From contig JAUSNQ010000196.1 in assembly GCA_030655595.1 (NCBI GenBank), positions 1-22,320 on the forward strand: a stretch of 22,320 bases of DNA. The letters are read 5' to 3'. Source of the DNA: Paludibacter sp. GTDB taxonomy: Bacteria; Bacteroidota; Bacteroidia; Bacteroidales; Paludibacteraceae. The translations under genes and the position numbers were made by a program. Position 1 is the first letter of the stretch. The number at the start of each line of letters is the position of its first letter. Shown piece after piece: positions 15,567 through 22,320 of this stretch. The notes beneath the pieces are model-generated. The model did no database searches. It was not told the DNA's origin and saw only the letters and a list, made by a program, of their open reading frames with translations.

Positions 15567-15968
15567 TTAACAACATGTGCCGGATGAATCACTAGCACAT
15601 CCACATGAAGATGTAGGTTTTGCCATGGTGAAGCTGCGTTTTCCTATTTTTGTTGGTAATCGATCCATTGTCCATGCCAGAATTCCTCCTTTTAAGTTAT
15701 ATATGTTTTCAGCATCCCATCCTTGTATGACAAGAAATTGTGCAACTCTCAGACTGCGAACACCACTACGACAAGCCAATATCAGTTTTTTATCCTTTGG
15801 AATATTCTGATAATGCTCATCAAATGTACTAAAAGGGATGTTTTGAATATTGGAAACGATGTAAGCCTGCTCATCTAATTCTACCTGCTCTCTTACATCT
15901 ATAAATAAGGCTCCTGATTCCGTTAATTCTCTAGCTATCAAGGGGCTGATTTCTTTTATATCTATCAT
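15567..15968 (-). CDS. Rhodanese-like sulfurtransferase with Cys-rich C-terminal tail, in the ars operon
   Basis: A single rhodanese domain fills residues 5-105: FIDVREQVEL (22-31), NIPFSTF, and the active-site loop ACRSGVRS with the persulfide-forming C66, followed by LKGGILAW. The loop matches active single-domain rhodaneses (CRxGxRS). Beyond the domain the last 15 residues contain four cysteines (C122, C124, C132, C133), which plain rhodaneses lack. The gene lies 14 bp after arsR and before arsC, so it is part of the arsenic response. It might bind As(III), hand it to other proteins, or supply sulfane sulfur. Rhodaneses are known in some ars clusters, but the role here is inference. Confidence 0.88.
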   Translation of the reverse strand: MIDIKEISPLIARELTESGALFIDVREQVELDEQAYIVSNIQNIPFSTFDEHYQNIPKDKKLILACRSGVRSLRVAQFLVIQGWDAENIYNLKGGILAWTMDRLPTKIGKRSFTMAKPTSSCGCASDSSGTCC

Positions 15969-15982
15969 AATTTTGTTATAAT

Positions 15983-16324
15983 TTATTTACACTTATCTGC
16001 TTCACAAACTGTACTTGCCGACTTAATTGAACTGAAAAAATGATCGAATAGTTCTAATTTATCTTCAATGCAAGTTCCACACAAACAATAATTGATTTTC
16101 AATCCGTCAATTTCACCATGAATCAATCCTGCATCACGTAATTCTTTCAAATGTTGCGAAACAGTTGTACGACTTAGTGGCAAACTGTCGGATATATCTC
16201 CCGAAATACAGGTTTTAGTCTCAGCCAGATACTTCAAAATGGCCAATCTGGCGGGATGCGAAATTACTTTGGCAAATGCAGCCAGGTCTTGTAGTTCTAT
16301 ATCAAATACTTCCGGTTTTCTCAT
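15983..16324 (-). CDS. arsR: ArsR/SmtB-family arsenic-responsive repressor
   Basis: The 113-aa repressor has the ArsR winged helix: SHPARLAILKYLAE (22-35), DISDSLPLSRTTVSQHLKELRDAGLI (43-68) as the recognition helix region, and GLKINYCL as the wing. Candidate As(III) thiols are C80, C82 and C85 in YCLCGTC, with C39 and a C-terminal pair C107/C112 also available. The E. coli-type CVCDL site in the helix-turn-helix is reduced to a single Cys (TCISGD), so the sensing site is probably the C-terminal one. I chose the ATG at 16324: an upstream in-frame ATG at 16396 would put the promoter and operator inside the coding region. First gene of the ars operon. Confidence 0.93.
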   Translation of the reverse strand: MRKPEVFDIELQDLAAFAKVISHPARLAILKYLAETKTCISGDISDSLPLSRTTVSQHLKELRDAGLIHGEIDGLKINYCLCGTCIEDKLELFDHFFSSIKSASTVCEADKCK

Positions 16325-16336
16325 CTCATAATGTTT

Positions 16337-16374
16337 TATGTCGCAAACATACGACATATTTATCAAAATAACAA
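16337..16374 (-). promoter_or_regulatory. ars operon promoter with ArsR operator centred on the -7 box
   Basis: On the minus strand, GTTG at 16375-16372 and a 20-nt spacer precede TATGTTTG (16351-16344), a good TAnnTTTG box. It is flanked exactly by a perfect 7-bp inverted repeat: TATGTCG at 16337-16343 and CGACATA at 16352-16358 on the plus strand, with the 8-bp -7 box as the spacer. ArsR bound there would block RNA polymerase. Confidence 0.75.
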
Positions 16375-16443
16375 CATATTGAATAAATAAATTCAATTAA
16401 AATAAATCTGAATCATAATTTTCAACACTAAAAATAAATATTT

Positions 16444-16451
16444 TAACTTTG
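16444..16451 (+). promoter_or_regulatory. ECF sigma operon promoter, -7 box
   Basis: TAACTTTG matches TAnnTTTG, and a near-consensus TTTC lies 20 nt upstream (16420-16423). This gives a leader of about 75 nt before the sigma gene. The box resembles a housekeeping promoter; I cannot identify a distinct ECF-type autoregulatory promoter. Confidence 0.5.
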
Positions 16452-16533
16452 CAAACACACCGCAGGCGTGATTAAATTTAAAAAAACACACACCCGATGT
16501 TATGTTTCCAATTTTCATTCGTCATAGCAATAA

Positions 16534-17034
16534 ATGAGTCAGGAACGATTTAAGGCAGAGATACTGCCCATACGCGACAAACTCTTCCACATAGCACATA
16601 AATTACTGCAGGAGGAAGAAGATGCTGAGGATGCCGTGCAGGAGGTTCTTCTCAAGCTTTGGCAAACACGCGATTCGTTGGACAGATATGATAATGCAGC
16701 AGCTTTTGCAACGACGGTTACAAAAAATCATTGTCTCGATAAACTGAGGGTGAAAAAACGAACTGATTCGCTGGATGACACACATCACCTCCGAGAGTCG
16801 CACGACAATCCCTATTTACAACTGGAGCGAAGAAACACCGAAGAGATATTACGAAGGATTATCAAACAGCTTCCTCAATTACAGCAAGAGATTATCCGGA
16901 TGAAAGATATGGAAGAATATGAGGTTGAAGAAATTGCTGAAATTACAGGAACTAAGCCGGATGCGGTAAGGGTAAATTTATCGAGGGCAAGAAAAAAAGT
17001 ACGTGAAGCTTACATTAAATGGACAACAGCATGA
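16534..17034 (+). CDS. ECF-type RNA polymerase sigma factor
   Basis: The 166-aa protein has sigma region 2 (about residues 8-76, with the -10 recognition segment DAEDAVQEVLLKLWQTRD at 30-47) and region 4 (about 105-160, with LPQLQQEIIRMKDMEEYEVEEIAEI and the helix-turn-helix KPDAVRVNLSRARKKVRE), joined by a short linker. There is no region 1 or 3, which makes it an ECF sigma factor. The MKDMEEYEVEEIAEI form is common in Bacteroidota ECF proteins. The gene overlaps the next by 4 bp (ATGA), so translation is probably coupled. It heads an operon for three envelope proteins that it may control, and is divergent from arsR. Confidence 0.92.
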   Translation: MSQERFKAEILPIRDKLFHIAHKLLQEEEDAEDAVQEVLLKLWQTRDSLDRYDNAAAFATTVTKNHCLDKLRVKKRTDSLDDTHHLRESHDNPYLQLERRNTEEILRRIIKQLPQLQQEIIRMKDMEEYEVEEIAEITGTKPDAVRVNLSRARKKVREAYIKWTTA

Positions 17035-17498
17035 AAATCAAGATAAAATATAAAATGACTTCAGAACAGGCTGATCAGCTGATTGAAAGATACTACGAAG
17101 GATTGACCAGCGTGGAAGAAGAACGTCAACTTCAGGGTTTTCTTTTACAACCAAATCTCCCCGATCGTTATGAAGCGGAGAAGGCTATTTTCGGGTATTT
17201 GAGACCACAACCGGAAAAAACGCATTTCAATTTGCGCTCTTATATGCGTTGGGCAGGGGTTGCAGCAGTATTGCTCGTGGGTATTTTCAGCATTCAACTA
17301 TTTATAATAGAGGCTCATGCAAGTTATGCATACATTGATGGCAGGAAAATTACGAATATGAAAGAAATAATATTACATGCAATGGCATCCATTGAGAGCT
17401 TGCCATCCGGACAACAGTTGGTGGAACAAAATCTAAATACAGTGAGCAATAAGGATATTATACAAAGACAATTAGATGTCTTTGCCACGGAGGAATAA
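17031..17498 (+). CDS. Putative anti-sigma factor, single-pass membrane protein
   Basis: No enzyme family is recognised. The 155-aa protein has a cytoplasmic N-terminal part with QLIERYYEGLTSVEEERQLQGFL (about residues 16-38), which resembles the short helical segment that begins many Bacteroidota anti-sigma proteins. One membrane helix follows (WAGVAAVLLVGIFSIQLFII, about 74-93), then a periplasmic tail of about 60 residues without cysteines. Membrane topology and the 4-bp overlap with the ECF sigma gene support a role in holding the sigma factor. I used the ATG at 17031 because of the ATGA overlap; an in-frame ATG at 17019 would add four residues. The zinc-containing ZAS motif (HxxxCxxC) is absent. 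Confidence 0.75.
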   Translation: MKIKIKYKMTSEQADQLIERYYEGLTSVEEERQLQGFLLQPNLPDRYEAEKAIFGYLRPQPEKTHFNLRSYMRWAGVAAVLLVGIFSIQLFIIEAHASYAYIDGRKITNMKEIILHAMASIESLPSGQQLVEQNLNTVSNKDIIQRQLDVFATEE

Positions 17499-17522
17499 TT
17501 AAGAAAATAAAATTGAAACAAT

Positions 17523-17975
17523 ATGAAATCAATGAAAATTTGTTTAGTGCTGATGTTGCTGGTTGGATTCGCAGGAATCCGAAGTATTGAGGCTCAAAGC
17601 GACTTGGAAATCAAAAAGGTTTTCGATCAGTATGGAAATCAAAAAGGGGTGGTGATGGTGGAACTTACAGGTGAAATGCTCGAAGGATACGAATTTTCGC
17701 TATTTAAGAGCATGACCATCAGAGATAATCCTGAGGCCGGAGACTTAATACGGAGCAGTCTTGTTAAAGACGAAATCGGTGCAAAGAAAGTGAAACAAGT
17801 TGTTGCAAATGGAGTCCCTACCTCTATTTTCCTGCAACTTCCGCCAAAAGGAAAGTTCCATCGCTTGATTTTATTCAACGAGAATTCTAATCCGAAACAT
17901 GTTATCACGCTGATTTATATCGAGTCGAAAAGCGACTCGGAGGATGTATTAAAATTAATTTTAAAGAAAAAATAA
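17523..17975 (+). CDS. Small secreted protein of the ECF sigma operon (resembles DUF6108/DUF4252-type proteins)
   Basis: The function is not recognised. The 150-aa product has a signal peptide (about residues 1-24, hydrophobic core CLVLMLLVGFAGI, likely cleaved near EAQS) and a small alpha/beta mature part. It includes VVMVELTGEMLEGYEFSLFKSMTI, a pattern I associate from memory with Bacteroidota families such as DUF6108 or DUF4252 that accompany ECF sigma factors. I cannot choose between them without a profile search. There is no lipobox cysteine, so it is probably periplasmic. An alternative start is the ATG three codons in (17532). It lies 24 bp after the anti-sigma candidate and 25 bp before the outer-membrane protein gene. 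Confidence 0.75.
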   Translation: MKSMKICLVLMLLVGFAGIRSIEAQSDLEIKKVFDQYGNQKGVVMVELTGEMLEGYEFSLFKSMTIRDNPEAGDLIRSSLVKDEIGAKKVKQVVANGVPTSIFLQLPPKGKFHRLILFNENSNPKHVITLIYIESKSDSEDVLKLILKKK

Positions 17976-18000
17976 GTATAAACATTTAATATTCAAGAAA

Positions 18001-18915
18001 ATGAAAAAGTTAATTCTTTTTATCACTGCAATTTTATTGGTATCCATTTCGACAAAAGCAGTTGAGCTGGCAGAAAACGATACAACCATCAGATTTAACA
18101 ACAAAACCATTCACATCGAAGATAGTATCGGGCAAATAAAAGTGAAAATTTACGACCAAAATGATACTCCATACGAACAACTGTATGAAGGCGTTTTTAC
18201 AGATGGAAAAAGTTACGAAAAATGGACGGTTATGGAAGAAATTGGAATTCAATTACCATTTCTGACTAAATCGAAAAGTCAACGTAAATATTCCATGGAA
18301 CCGCATTGGGCTGGTATCGGTTGGGGTTTTGCCAATATTGCCGATCAAAATCTGAATTTTAACAATATCGATGGCGTGTCGCTGAAATCAGAATCATCCA
18401 ATGAATTCTTTTTCAATTTAATCGAAAAAATACTTCCGATATATCGCAACAACATCGGTTTAACCACCGGTCTTGGATTTAATTGGCGGAATTATTTCTT
18501 AGATATGAACAAACATATGGTGGAAGTAGATGGCATTACTGATGTATATAATGCACCTGCCGATGTCAATTACGAATACAGCCGCCTGCGAACCTTCCAC
18601 CTCACTATTCCTCTGTTGCTCGAGTGGCAGCCCACTTTCGGTCGCAGTCAAAAATTCTTTGTATCTGCAGGTGTTATCGGAGGGGTAAATACTTTTGCTT
18701 CGTATAAAGTAAAATATAAAGATACAAACAACAATACCATCAGGGATGTTGAAGGAAAAGGACTGAATGTTGCTCCCGTTTCGCTTGACTTTCACGGACA
18801 AATCGGCTACGGGTCGTGGAATGTGTATGCGAAATACTCGCCGTTTAGTATTTTCCAATCACAAAAAGGACCGGATATCAGGGCGGTTTCTGTAGGGGCA
18901 ATGCTGAATTTCTAA
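18001..18915 (+). CDS. Outer-membrane beta-barrel protein (PorT-like family)
   Basis: The 304-aa protein has a clear signal peptide (MKKLILFITAILLVSISTKA). After a soluble N-terminal part of about 80 residues it shows alternating amphipathic strands with outer-membrane traits: aromatic girdle residues (HWAGIGWGFANI, NWRNYFLD, FFVSAGVIGG) and a C-terminal strand ending in Phe (AVSVGAMLNF). An even spacing of strands and tyrosine-rich turns suggests an 8- to 10-stranded barrel of the OMP_b-brl/PorT type. It is the last gene of the sigma operon and is followed by a strong terminator. Its ligand or role is unknown. It could be the envelope component sensed or adjusted by the sigma system. Confidence 0.8.
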   Translation: MKKLILFITAILLVSISTKAVELAENDTTIRFNNKTIHIEDSIGQIKVKIYDQNDTPYEQLYEGVFTDGKSYEKWTVMEEIGIQLPFLTKSKSQRKYSMEPHWAGIGWGFANIADQNLNFNNIDGVSLKSESSNEFFFNLIEKILPIYRNNIGLTTGLGFNWRNYFLDMNKHMVEVDGITDVYNAPADVNYEYSRLRTFHLTIPLLLEWQPTFGRSQKFFVSAGVIGGVNTFASYKVKYKDTNNNTIRDVEGKGLNVAPVSLDFHGQIGYGSWNVYAKYSPFSIFQSQKGPDIRAVSVGAMLNF

Positions 18916-18938
18916 ATTCTTTCTAAGATATAAATCAG

Positions 18939-18978
18939 GTCTGCAATTTCTTATCATCTAAGAGTTGCAGACTTTTTT
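18939..18978 (+). terminator. Intrinsic terminator of the ECF sigma operon
   Basis: An 8-bp stem GTCTGCAA (18939-18946) with TTGCAGAC (18965-18972) is followed by six T. The loop contains a smaller stem (CTTA/TAAG). It begins 24 bp after the barrel gene's stop codon. The remaining 165 bp before the end of ccsA show no gene or motif. Confidence 0.85.
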
Positions 18979-19143
18979 ATCTTCCAAACTCTGAAAATCA
19001 GCATAAAATAAGTATCACCCCCACTGCTGAAATGGCCATCTCGGGATTAAAGGAGTGATTGCAGCAAACTAAAATCCAACAAAAGGTTGAACTCACCATG
19101 TTGAAAATATGGGGTAAAAAATATCAAAAATGACTCTTGAAAT

Positions 19144-19935
19144 TCATTTACTATAAACATGCACACTATTTTGCGCTGACGGCAGGTAATTCACGCCTTT
19201 CCACGTAATCATCAGAAAGACAAACGAGATAATCACCAACCAAAAGGTGAATCGTTTCGGTTTTGTTTCCCGCAGCCGGATGTGTATATAAATCAGATAA
19301 GATGCTGCTGTGATGAATGCCCAGGTTTCCTTCGGATCCCAGCTCCAATAGTGTCCCCAGGCTTCTTTTGCCCAAACGGCACCAATAAGCAGACCAATCA
19401 TCAGCAGTCCAAAACCTACATAAACCAGGTTATCGGTAAAAGCAACTAATTGGATGTTTGGTTCCCGTTTTCGATACTGACTTAACAAGATGATGGCGGC
19501 AATGGTCGCGGCGCTCAAAAAAGAGTAAGACAAGATGTATACAGTGACATGGGGCACAAACCAGATGCTTTGCAGCGCAGGCATCAGGTTTTTTGAATGA
19601 ATTTCCGGTTTCAGTATGTTGATAATGATAAACACAGAAGCCACGACTAAGCTGTAAGTTAAAATCCAGTTGTATTTCCACTTCACATACATCACCAATC
19701 CAATCGTCGAAAGAAAAAAGGTGTACCACAAACGTGTTTCACCCATCGTACGAAGAGGCGGGCGTTCCATTCCTACCCACATCAACACGATAAATGCAGC
19801 AAAAACAAGGATTCCAATTAATGAAAATGTTATCGCCCAAGCTTTAGGTTTGACGAGATGCACGGTGACTATAGCCAGCAACCAGCAAATCATTGCGGGT
19901 ATGGCGAAAGAGATAAAGTGAGTCCAGGTGATCAT
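19144..19935 (-). CDS. ccsA: Cytochrome c assembly protein CcsA (system II haem handler)
   Basis: CcsA, with CcsB/ResB, moves haem to the periplasm and attaches it to apocytochromes c. The 263-aa membrane protein has about eight helices and carries the tryptophan-rich haem-binding signature WGHYWSWDPKETW at 193-205. Candidate periplasmic haem ligands flank it: H129 in FVPHVTVYILSY and H260 in the C-terminal SVHVY. The usual C-terminal GLHSYGW is altered here. I chose the ATG at 19935, which overlaps the ccsB stop by ATGA; a longer frame from 20025 would begin inside ccsB with residues unlike the family. It is the last gene of the nrf-ccs operon. Confidence 0.92.
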   Translation of the reverse strand: MITWTHFISFAIPAMICWLLAIVTVHLVKPKAWAITFSLIGILVFAAFIVLMWVGMERPPLRTMGETRLWYTFFLSTIGLVMYVKWKYNWILTYSLVVASVFIIINILKPEIHSKNLMPALQSIWFVPHVTVYILSYSFLSAATIAAIILLSQYRKREPNIQLVAFTDNLVYVGFGLLMIGLLIGAVWAKEAWGHYWSWDPKETWAFITAASYLIYIHIRLRETKPKRFTFWLVIISFVFLMITWKGVNYLPSAQNSVHVYSK

Positions 19936-21200
19936 GATTCGAGTTCGTATTTTTGTTTCTTCTTTCCCTCCCACATCAGCAACACCGAGCCGGCGATAAA
20001 CATCCACAACCCTACATACACCCACATCAGCCAGGGGTCGTACACCAATTCAAAGCTGCTCCAGGTGGATGCGCTACCTCTGTCAACATCGTAGCCATAC
20101 TGATAAATCATCCAGTTTTCTATGCTGAGGGGCTTGTTGACTTCCAATTGATGGGAAATGGCTTTTTCGCTTTCGGTATAAACCACAATATCAGAACGAA
20201 ACAGCTTTGCTTCGGGACGTGTCATGACTAAACTGAGCTGTTCATTCAGTTCCATCGTCATATACAACTGCGCAAAATTTCCGGAACACACCCAGCCGGT
20301 TTTGCTGAGGTTTTCGTTGGTATTGGTTACAGTAACTAACACAGCCGGACAAGCACCGGGCATCGGAACATGACGATAGGTGCTATCGCTGTTGCGGATA
20401 GCATCGTGCAGGTATTCCTTGATTTCAATGTGCCATCCGGCAATCTTGAAGTTGGGTTGCAGGGTGTCAATCTGCAACAGCTGCGGCTTTTCTTTCGGGA
20501 TGGCATCGCCTGTAGTTTTATCAATGATGGCCAATTTCGGCATGTATTCTTCCATGTAGAAATCATTCAGTTTGATGGCAATGGGCAATTCGAGCACATC
20601 TTTTTCATCGCTGTACACCCGCCATTCGGTATTGCCTTCTTCAACATACATCACATAGCGACGCAGGTCGGCAGCACCCATGCCCCCAGCCATCAGCAGC
20701 AGTAATAAACCGATGTGGTTCAGATAAAAGGCATAATCTTTCCAAGTGAAATTTAAAAGACGGCGAACCACCACGCAACTCAGGTTGACGAGGGTCAGGA
20801 AGTAAACCAGCACAAAGGCCCATGAGCGGGTAACAATATCAAAACCAAAGAAGGTATTACTTTGTACCGAAGGTGGTGCTTGCATGACCAACCCCATGAT
20901 GATACCAAGTAACAGCATGGCACCTATGACTGAAATACTTAGCGGAACACCAGATAACCATGCAAAGAAAGGTGTTTTAGATTTCAAACTTAATAAGAAA
21001 ACTACAACGAAAATAGCTGCTAACAGCATGATGTTAACTGGAAAACGAATGATGTCGTAATCAAATTCGCCGACCGTGATTTGCAGCAACCAGCCGACCA
21101 ACAGAAAACCGACGACAACCACCAGACTTTCTTTGTAGCCCCAAGGCGTTTGCCACCAGTTTTTTTGTTCAGCACCTGTACCCGGATTTTCTTTCTGCAT
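19932..21200 (-). CDS. ccsB: Cytochrome c biogenesis protein CcsB/ResB (Ccs1)
   Basis: This ResB-type partner of CcsA has 422 aa. Three or four hydrophobic segments occupy the first 185 residues (about 27-45, 57-71, 86-106, 122-145, with LNHIGLLLLLMAGG near 160-173). A large periplasmic domain spans about 185-380, and a C-terminal membrane helix lies near 388-410 (WLMWVYVGLWMFIAGSVLLMW). The periplasmic part contains the ResB-like LPIAIKLNDFYMEEY... and LSIENWMIYQYGYD segments. Naming varies: ResB and Ccs1 are synonyms for this component. It starts 19 bp after nrfA and overlaps ccsA by 4 bp, so the three genes are one transcript. Confidence 0.9.
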   Translation of the reverse strand: MQKENPGTGAEQKNWWQTPWGYKESLVVVVGFLLVGWLLQITVGEFDYDIIRFPVNIMLLAAIFVVVFLLSLKSKTPFFAWLSGVPLSISVIGAMLLLGIIMGLVMQAPPSVQSNTFFGFDIVTRSWAFVLVYFLTLVNLSCVVVRRLLNFTWKDYAFYLNHIGLLLLLMAGGMGAADLRRYVMYVEEGNTEWRVYSDEKDVLELPIAIKLNDFYMEEYMPKLAIIDKTTGDAIPKEKPQLLQIDTLQPNFKIAGWHIEIKEYLHDAIRNSDSTYRHVPMPGACPAVLVTVTNTNENLSKTGWVCSGNFAQLYMTMELNEQLSLVMTRPEAKLFRSDIVVYTESEKAISHQLEVNKPLSIENWMIYQYGYDVDRGSASTWSSFELVYDPWLMWVYVGLWMFIAGSVLLMWEGKKKQKYELES

Positions 21201-21219
21201 AATCTTTAACAGGTTGTTT

Positions 21220-22320
21220 TTATCTGTTTTGTGATGTTAATTTCCCTCTTTCTTCGGCATTTTTGATCCAGGCAGGAATCACTTCTTGTTTGAAACGGTT
21301 TTTCTTTTCAACCAATTGTTTCATATCCAGACCGATGTACTCCTGTGCCTTGGCTTTGGTTGAAATATCCGGCATATTCACATCGCCTTTTACATTCAGT
21401 GCAAAAAGCACTTTTTGCAGTGCTAGCTGGGCTTGTAAGGTACGATCCAGACTGTGTGCCAGAATGCGTTGCGATTCAACCGGAGCATGGAAAGTAGCAC
21501 CATGACTGGCAACAACAAAATCCCAGCGCCATTGTGCCTGTCGAATGAGTTGCAGTGCATCTTTCATTTGAGTTTCGGTTGCACCGTTATCCCAGGCATA
21601 TTTTGCAGTTACGTGTGCTTTGGCCAATTCAACTTCAATTCTATCGCGAATTTCCAATGCTTTATCCTGATATTCATATACATAATTCCGTAGGTTCTCT
21701 TCGCTGTCGCGGTGGCAAGTCTGACAAGTACTCGAAATATTCTTCAGCGGACTCATGATGCGGTGGTCACTGTATTTGATACCGCCATCCACTTTGTAGG
21801 GCATGTGACAATCGGCGCACGACAAACCACGTTGCGCATGCGGTCCCATGATGAACAACTCATAATCAGGATGCTGCGCTTTCAGCATAGGTGCTTTGCT
21901 CAAAGTATGCACCCAGTCAACATGACCCACTTCATCGAAATATGCTTCCATGGCTTCAACCGTCAGGCCTTTGTGCCAGGGGAAAGTCAGGTATTTCTCA
22001 TCACCTTTGAAATAATACTCAACGTGACATTGCGCACAAGCGAGCGAACGCATTTCCTGCGCTGTAGCATCGTTGATGTCTTTACCCATCCTTTCAAATG
22101 CTTCAATCAAACCCGGACGGGAGATGTTGAGCTGCATGTTTTGGTGGTCATGACAATCGGCACACCCAATCGGATTCACAATTTCGTGTCCCAGTTCCGA
22201 CCATTTTCCTGAGTAAAATTCAGAAATGCCTTTTTCGTGCATCATGCGGGGCACATCGGGACTCTTACACGACCAGCAAGTCCCCGGTTGCATGTTTCCC
22301 TCGTGGGTATGCGGATCGGG
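21220..22320 (-). CDS. nrfA: Ammonia-forming cytochrome c nitrite reductase NrfA (5' end outside window)
   Basis: NrfA is the periplasmic pentahaem enzyme that reduces nitrite to ammonium with six electrons. The visible 366 residues keep all five haem sites: the catalytic CWSCK (lysine-ligated haem 1), then CADCH, CAQCH, CADCH and CQTCH. The frame stays open from the Met before CWSCK to the window edge (the residues there read PDPHTHEGN), so that Met is internal. About 110-130 residues including the signal peptide should lie beyond the edge, judging from the usual length near 480-500. YYFKGDEKYLTFPW and GPHAQRGLSCADCHMPY are family hallmarks. The quinol-oxidising partner nrfH would be expected just upstream, outside the window. 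Confidence 0.95.
   Translation of the reverse strand, partial: PDPHTHEGNMQPGTCWSCKSPDVPRMMHEKGISEFYSGKWSELGHEIVNPIGCADCHDHQNMQLNISRPGLIEAFERMGKDINDATAQEMRSLACAQCHVEYYFKGDEKYLTFPWHKGLTVEAMEAYFDEVGHVDWVHTLSKAPMLKAQHPDYELFIMGPHAQRGLSCADCHMPYKVDGGIKYSDHRIMSPLKNISSTCQTCHRDSEENLRNYVYEYQDKALEIRDRIEVELAKAHVTAKYAWDNGATETQMKDALQLIRQAQWRWDFVVASHGATFHAPVESQRILAHSLDRTLQAQLALQKVLFALNVKGDVNMPDISTKAKAQEYIGLDMKQLVEKKNRFKQEVIPAWIKNAEERGKLTSQNR

Noticed and set aside
16325..16396. Upstream in-frame extension of arsR
   Set aside because: It would place the -7 box and the inverted-repeat operator within the coding region. The added residues are not ArsR-like.
18979..19143. Possible small gene or RNA between the sigma operon terminator and ccsA
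   Set aside because: Only an 11-codon frame and no clear promoter or structured motif could be found.
19936..20025. Upstream in-frame extension of ccsA
   Set aside because: It lies inside ccsB in another frame. The ATGA overlap at 19932-19935 is the natural start and fits the family N-terminus.

Overview
The window is chromosomal DNA from a member of the Bacteroidota, most likely order Bacteroidales. This rests on the gene types (single-chain GlyRS of about 515 aa, HigBA, an ECF sigma operon ending in an outer-membrane barrel, nrfA with ccsB/ccsA) and on a recurring promoter element. Octamers of the form TAnnTTTG, the Bacteroidota -7 box, lie just upstream of glyQS, parC, the tryptophanase-like gene, zupT, trmD, higBA, arsR and the ECF sigma gene. 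Shine-Dalgarno sequences are not evident. No genus can be named from sequence reading alone.

Layout. 1-207 (-): the first 69 codons of a cas6 CRISPR endoribonuclease, cut by the window edge. 208-1249: a REP-associated (IS200-like, HUH/Y1) transposase with a long hairpin upstream and, after its stop codon, two pairs of REP-like palindromic units in opposite orientations that run up to the glyQS stop codon. 1247-2794 (-): glyQS, divergent from parC (2888-5725). 5787-7223: dacB (PBP4). 7408-8856: a tryptophanase/tyrosine phenol-lyase family enzyme with altered active-site positions, preceded by a terminator-like hairpin. 9014-10776: zupT followed by a stand-alone MetH reactivation domain. 10817-11488: trmD. 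11545-13146: higB-higA-argC in tandem.

13157-16324 (-): an arsenic resistance operon, arsR - rhodanese - arsC - arsM - acr3. It encodes a sensor, a Cys-tailed rhodanese-like protein, arsenate reductase, As(III) methyltransferase and arsenite exporter. Its promoter has a perfect inverted repeat exactly around the -7 box. 16534-18915: an ECF sigma operon (sigma, membrane anti-sigma candidate, small secreted protein, outer-membrane beta-barrel) closed by a terminator. 19144-22320 (-): nrfA (five-haem nitrite reductase, 5' end outside the window) followed by ccsB/resB and ccsA, the system II cytochrome c assembly proteins that would attach its haems.

Most genes are housekeeping or well-known families. 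The items most worth a second look are the unrecognised cas6 end and what lies to its left, the RAYT/REP pair, the ArsR operator geometry with the Cys-rich tails of the ars proteins, the divergent beta-eliminating lyase with its leader terminator, the stand-alone MetH reactivator with a CxCxxC insertion, and the higBA-argC coupling. I see no complete, clearly undescribed system in the window. No tRNA, rRNA or CRISPR array is visible.
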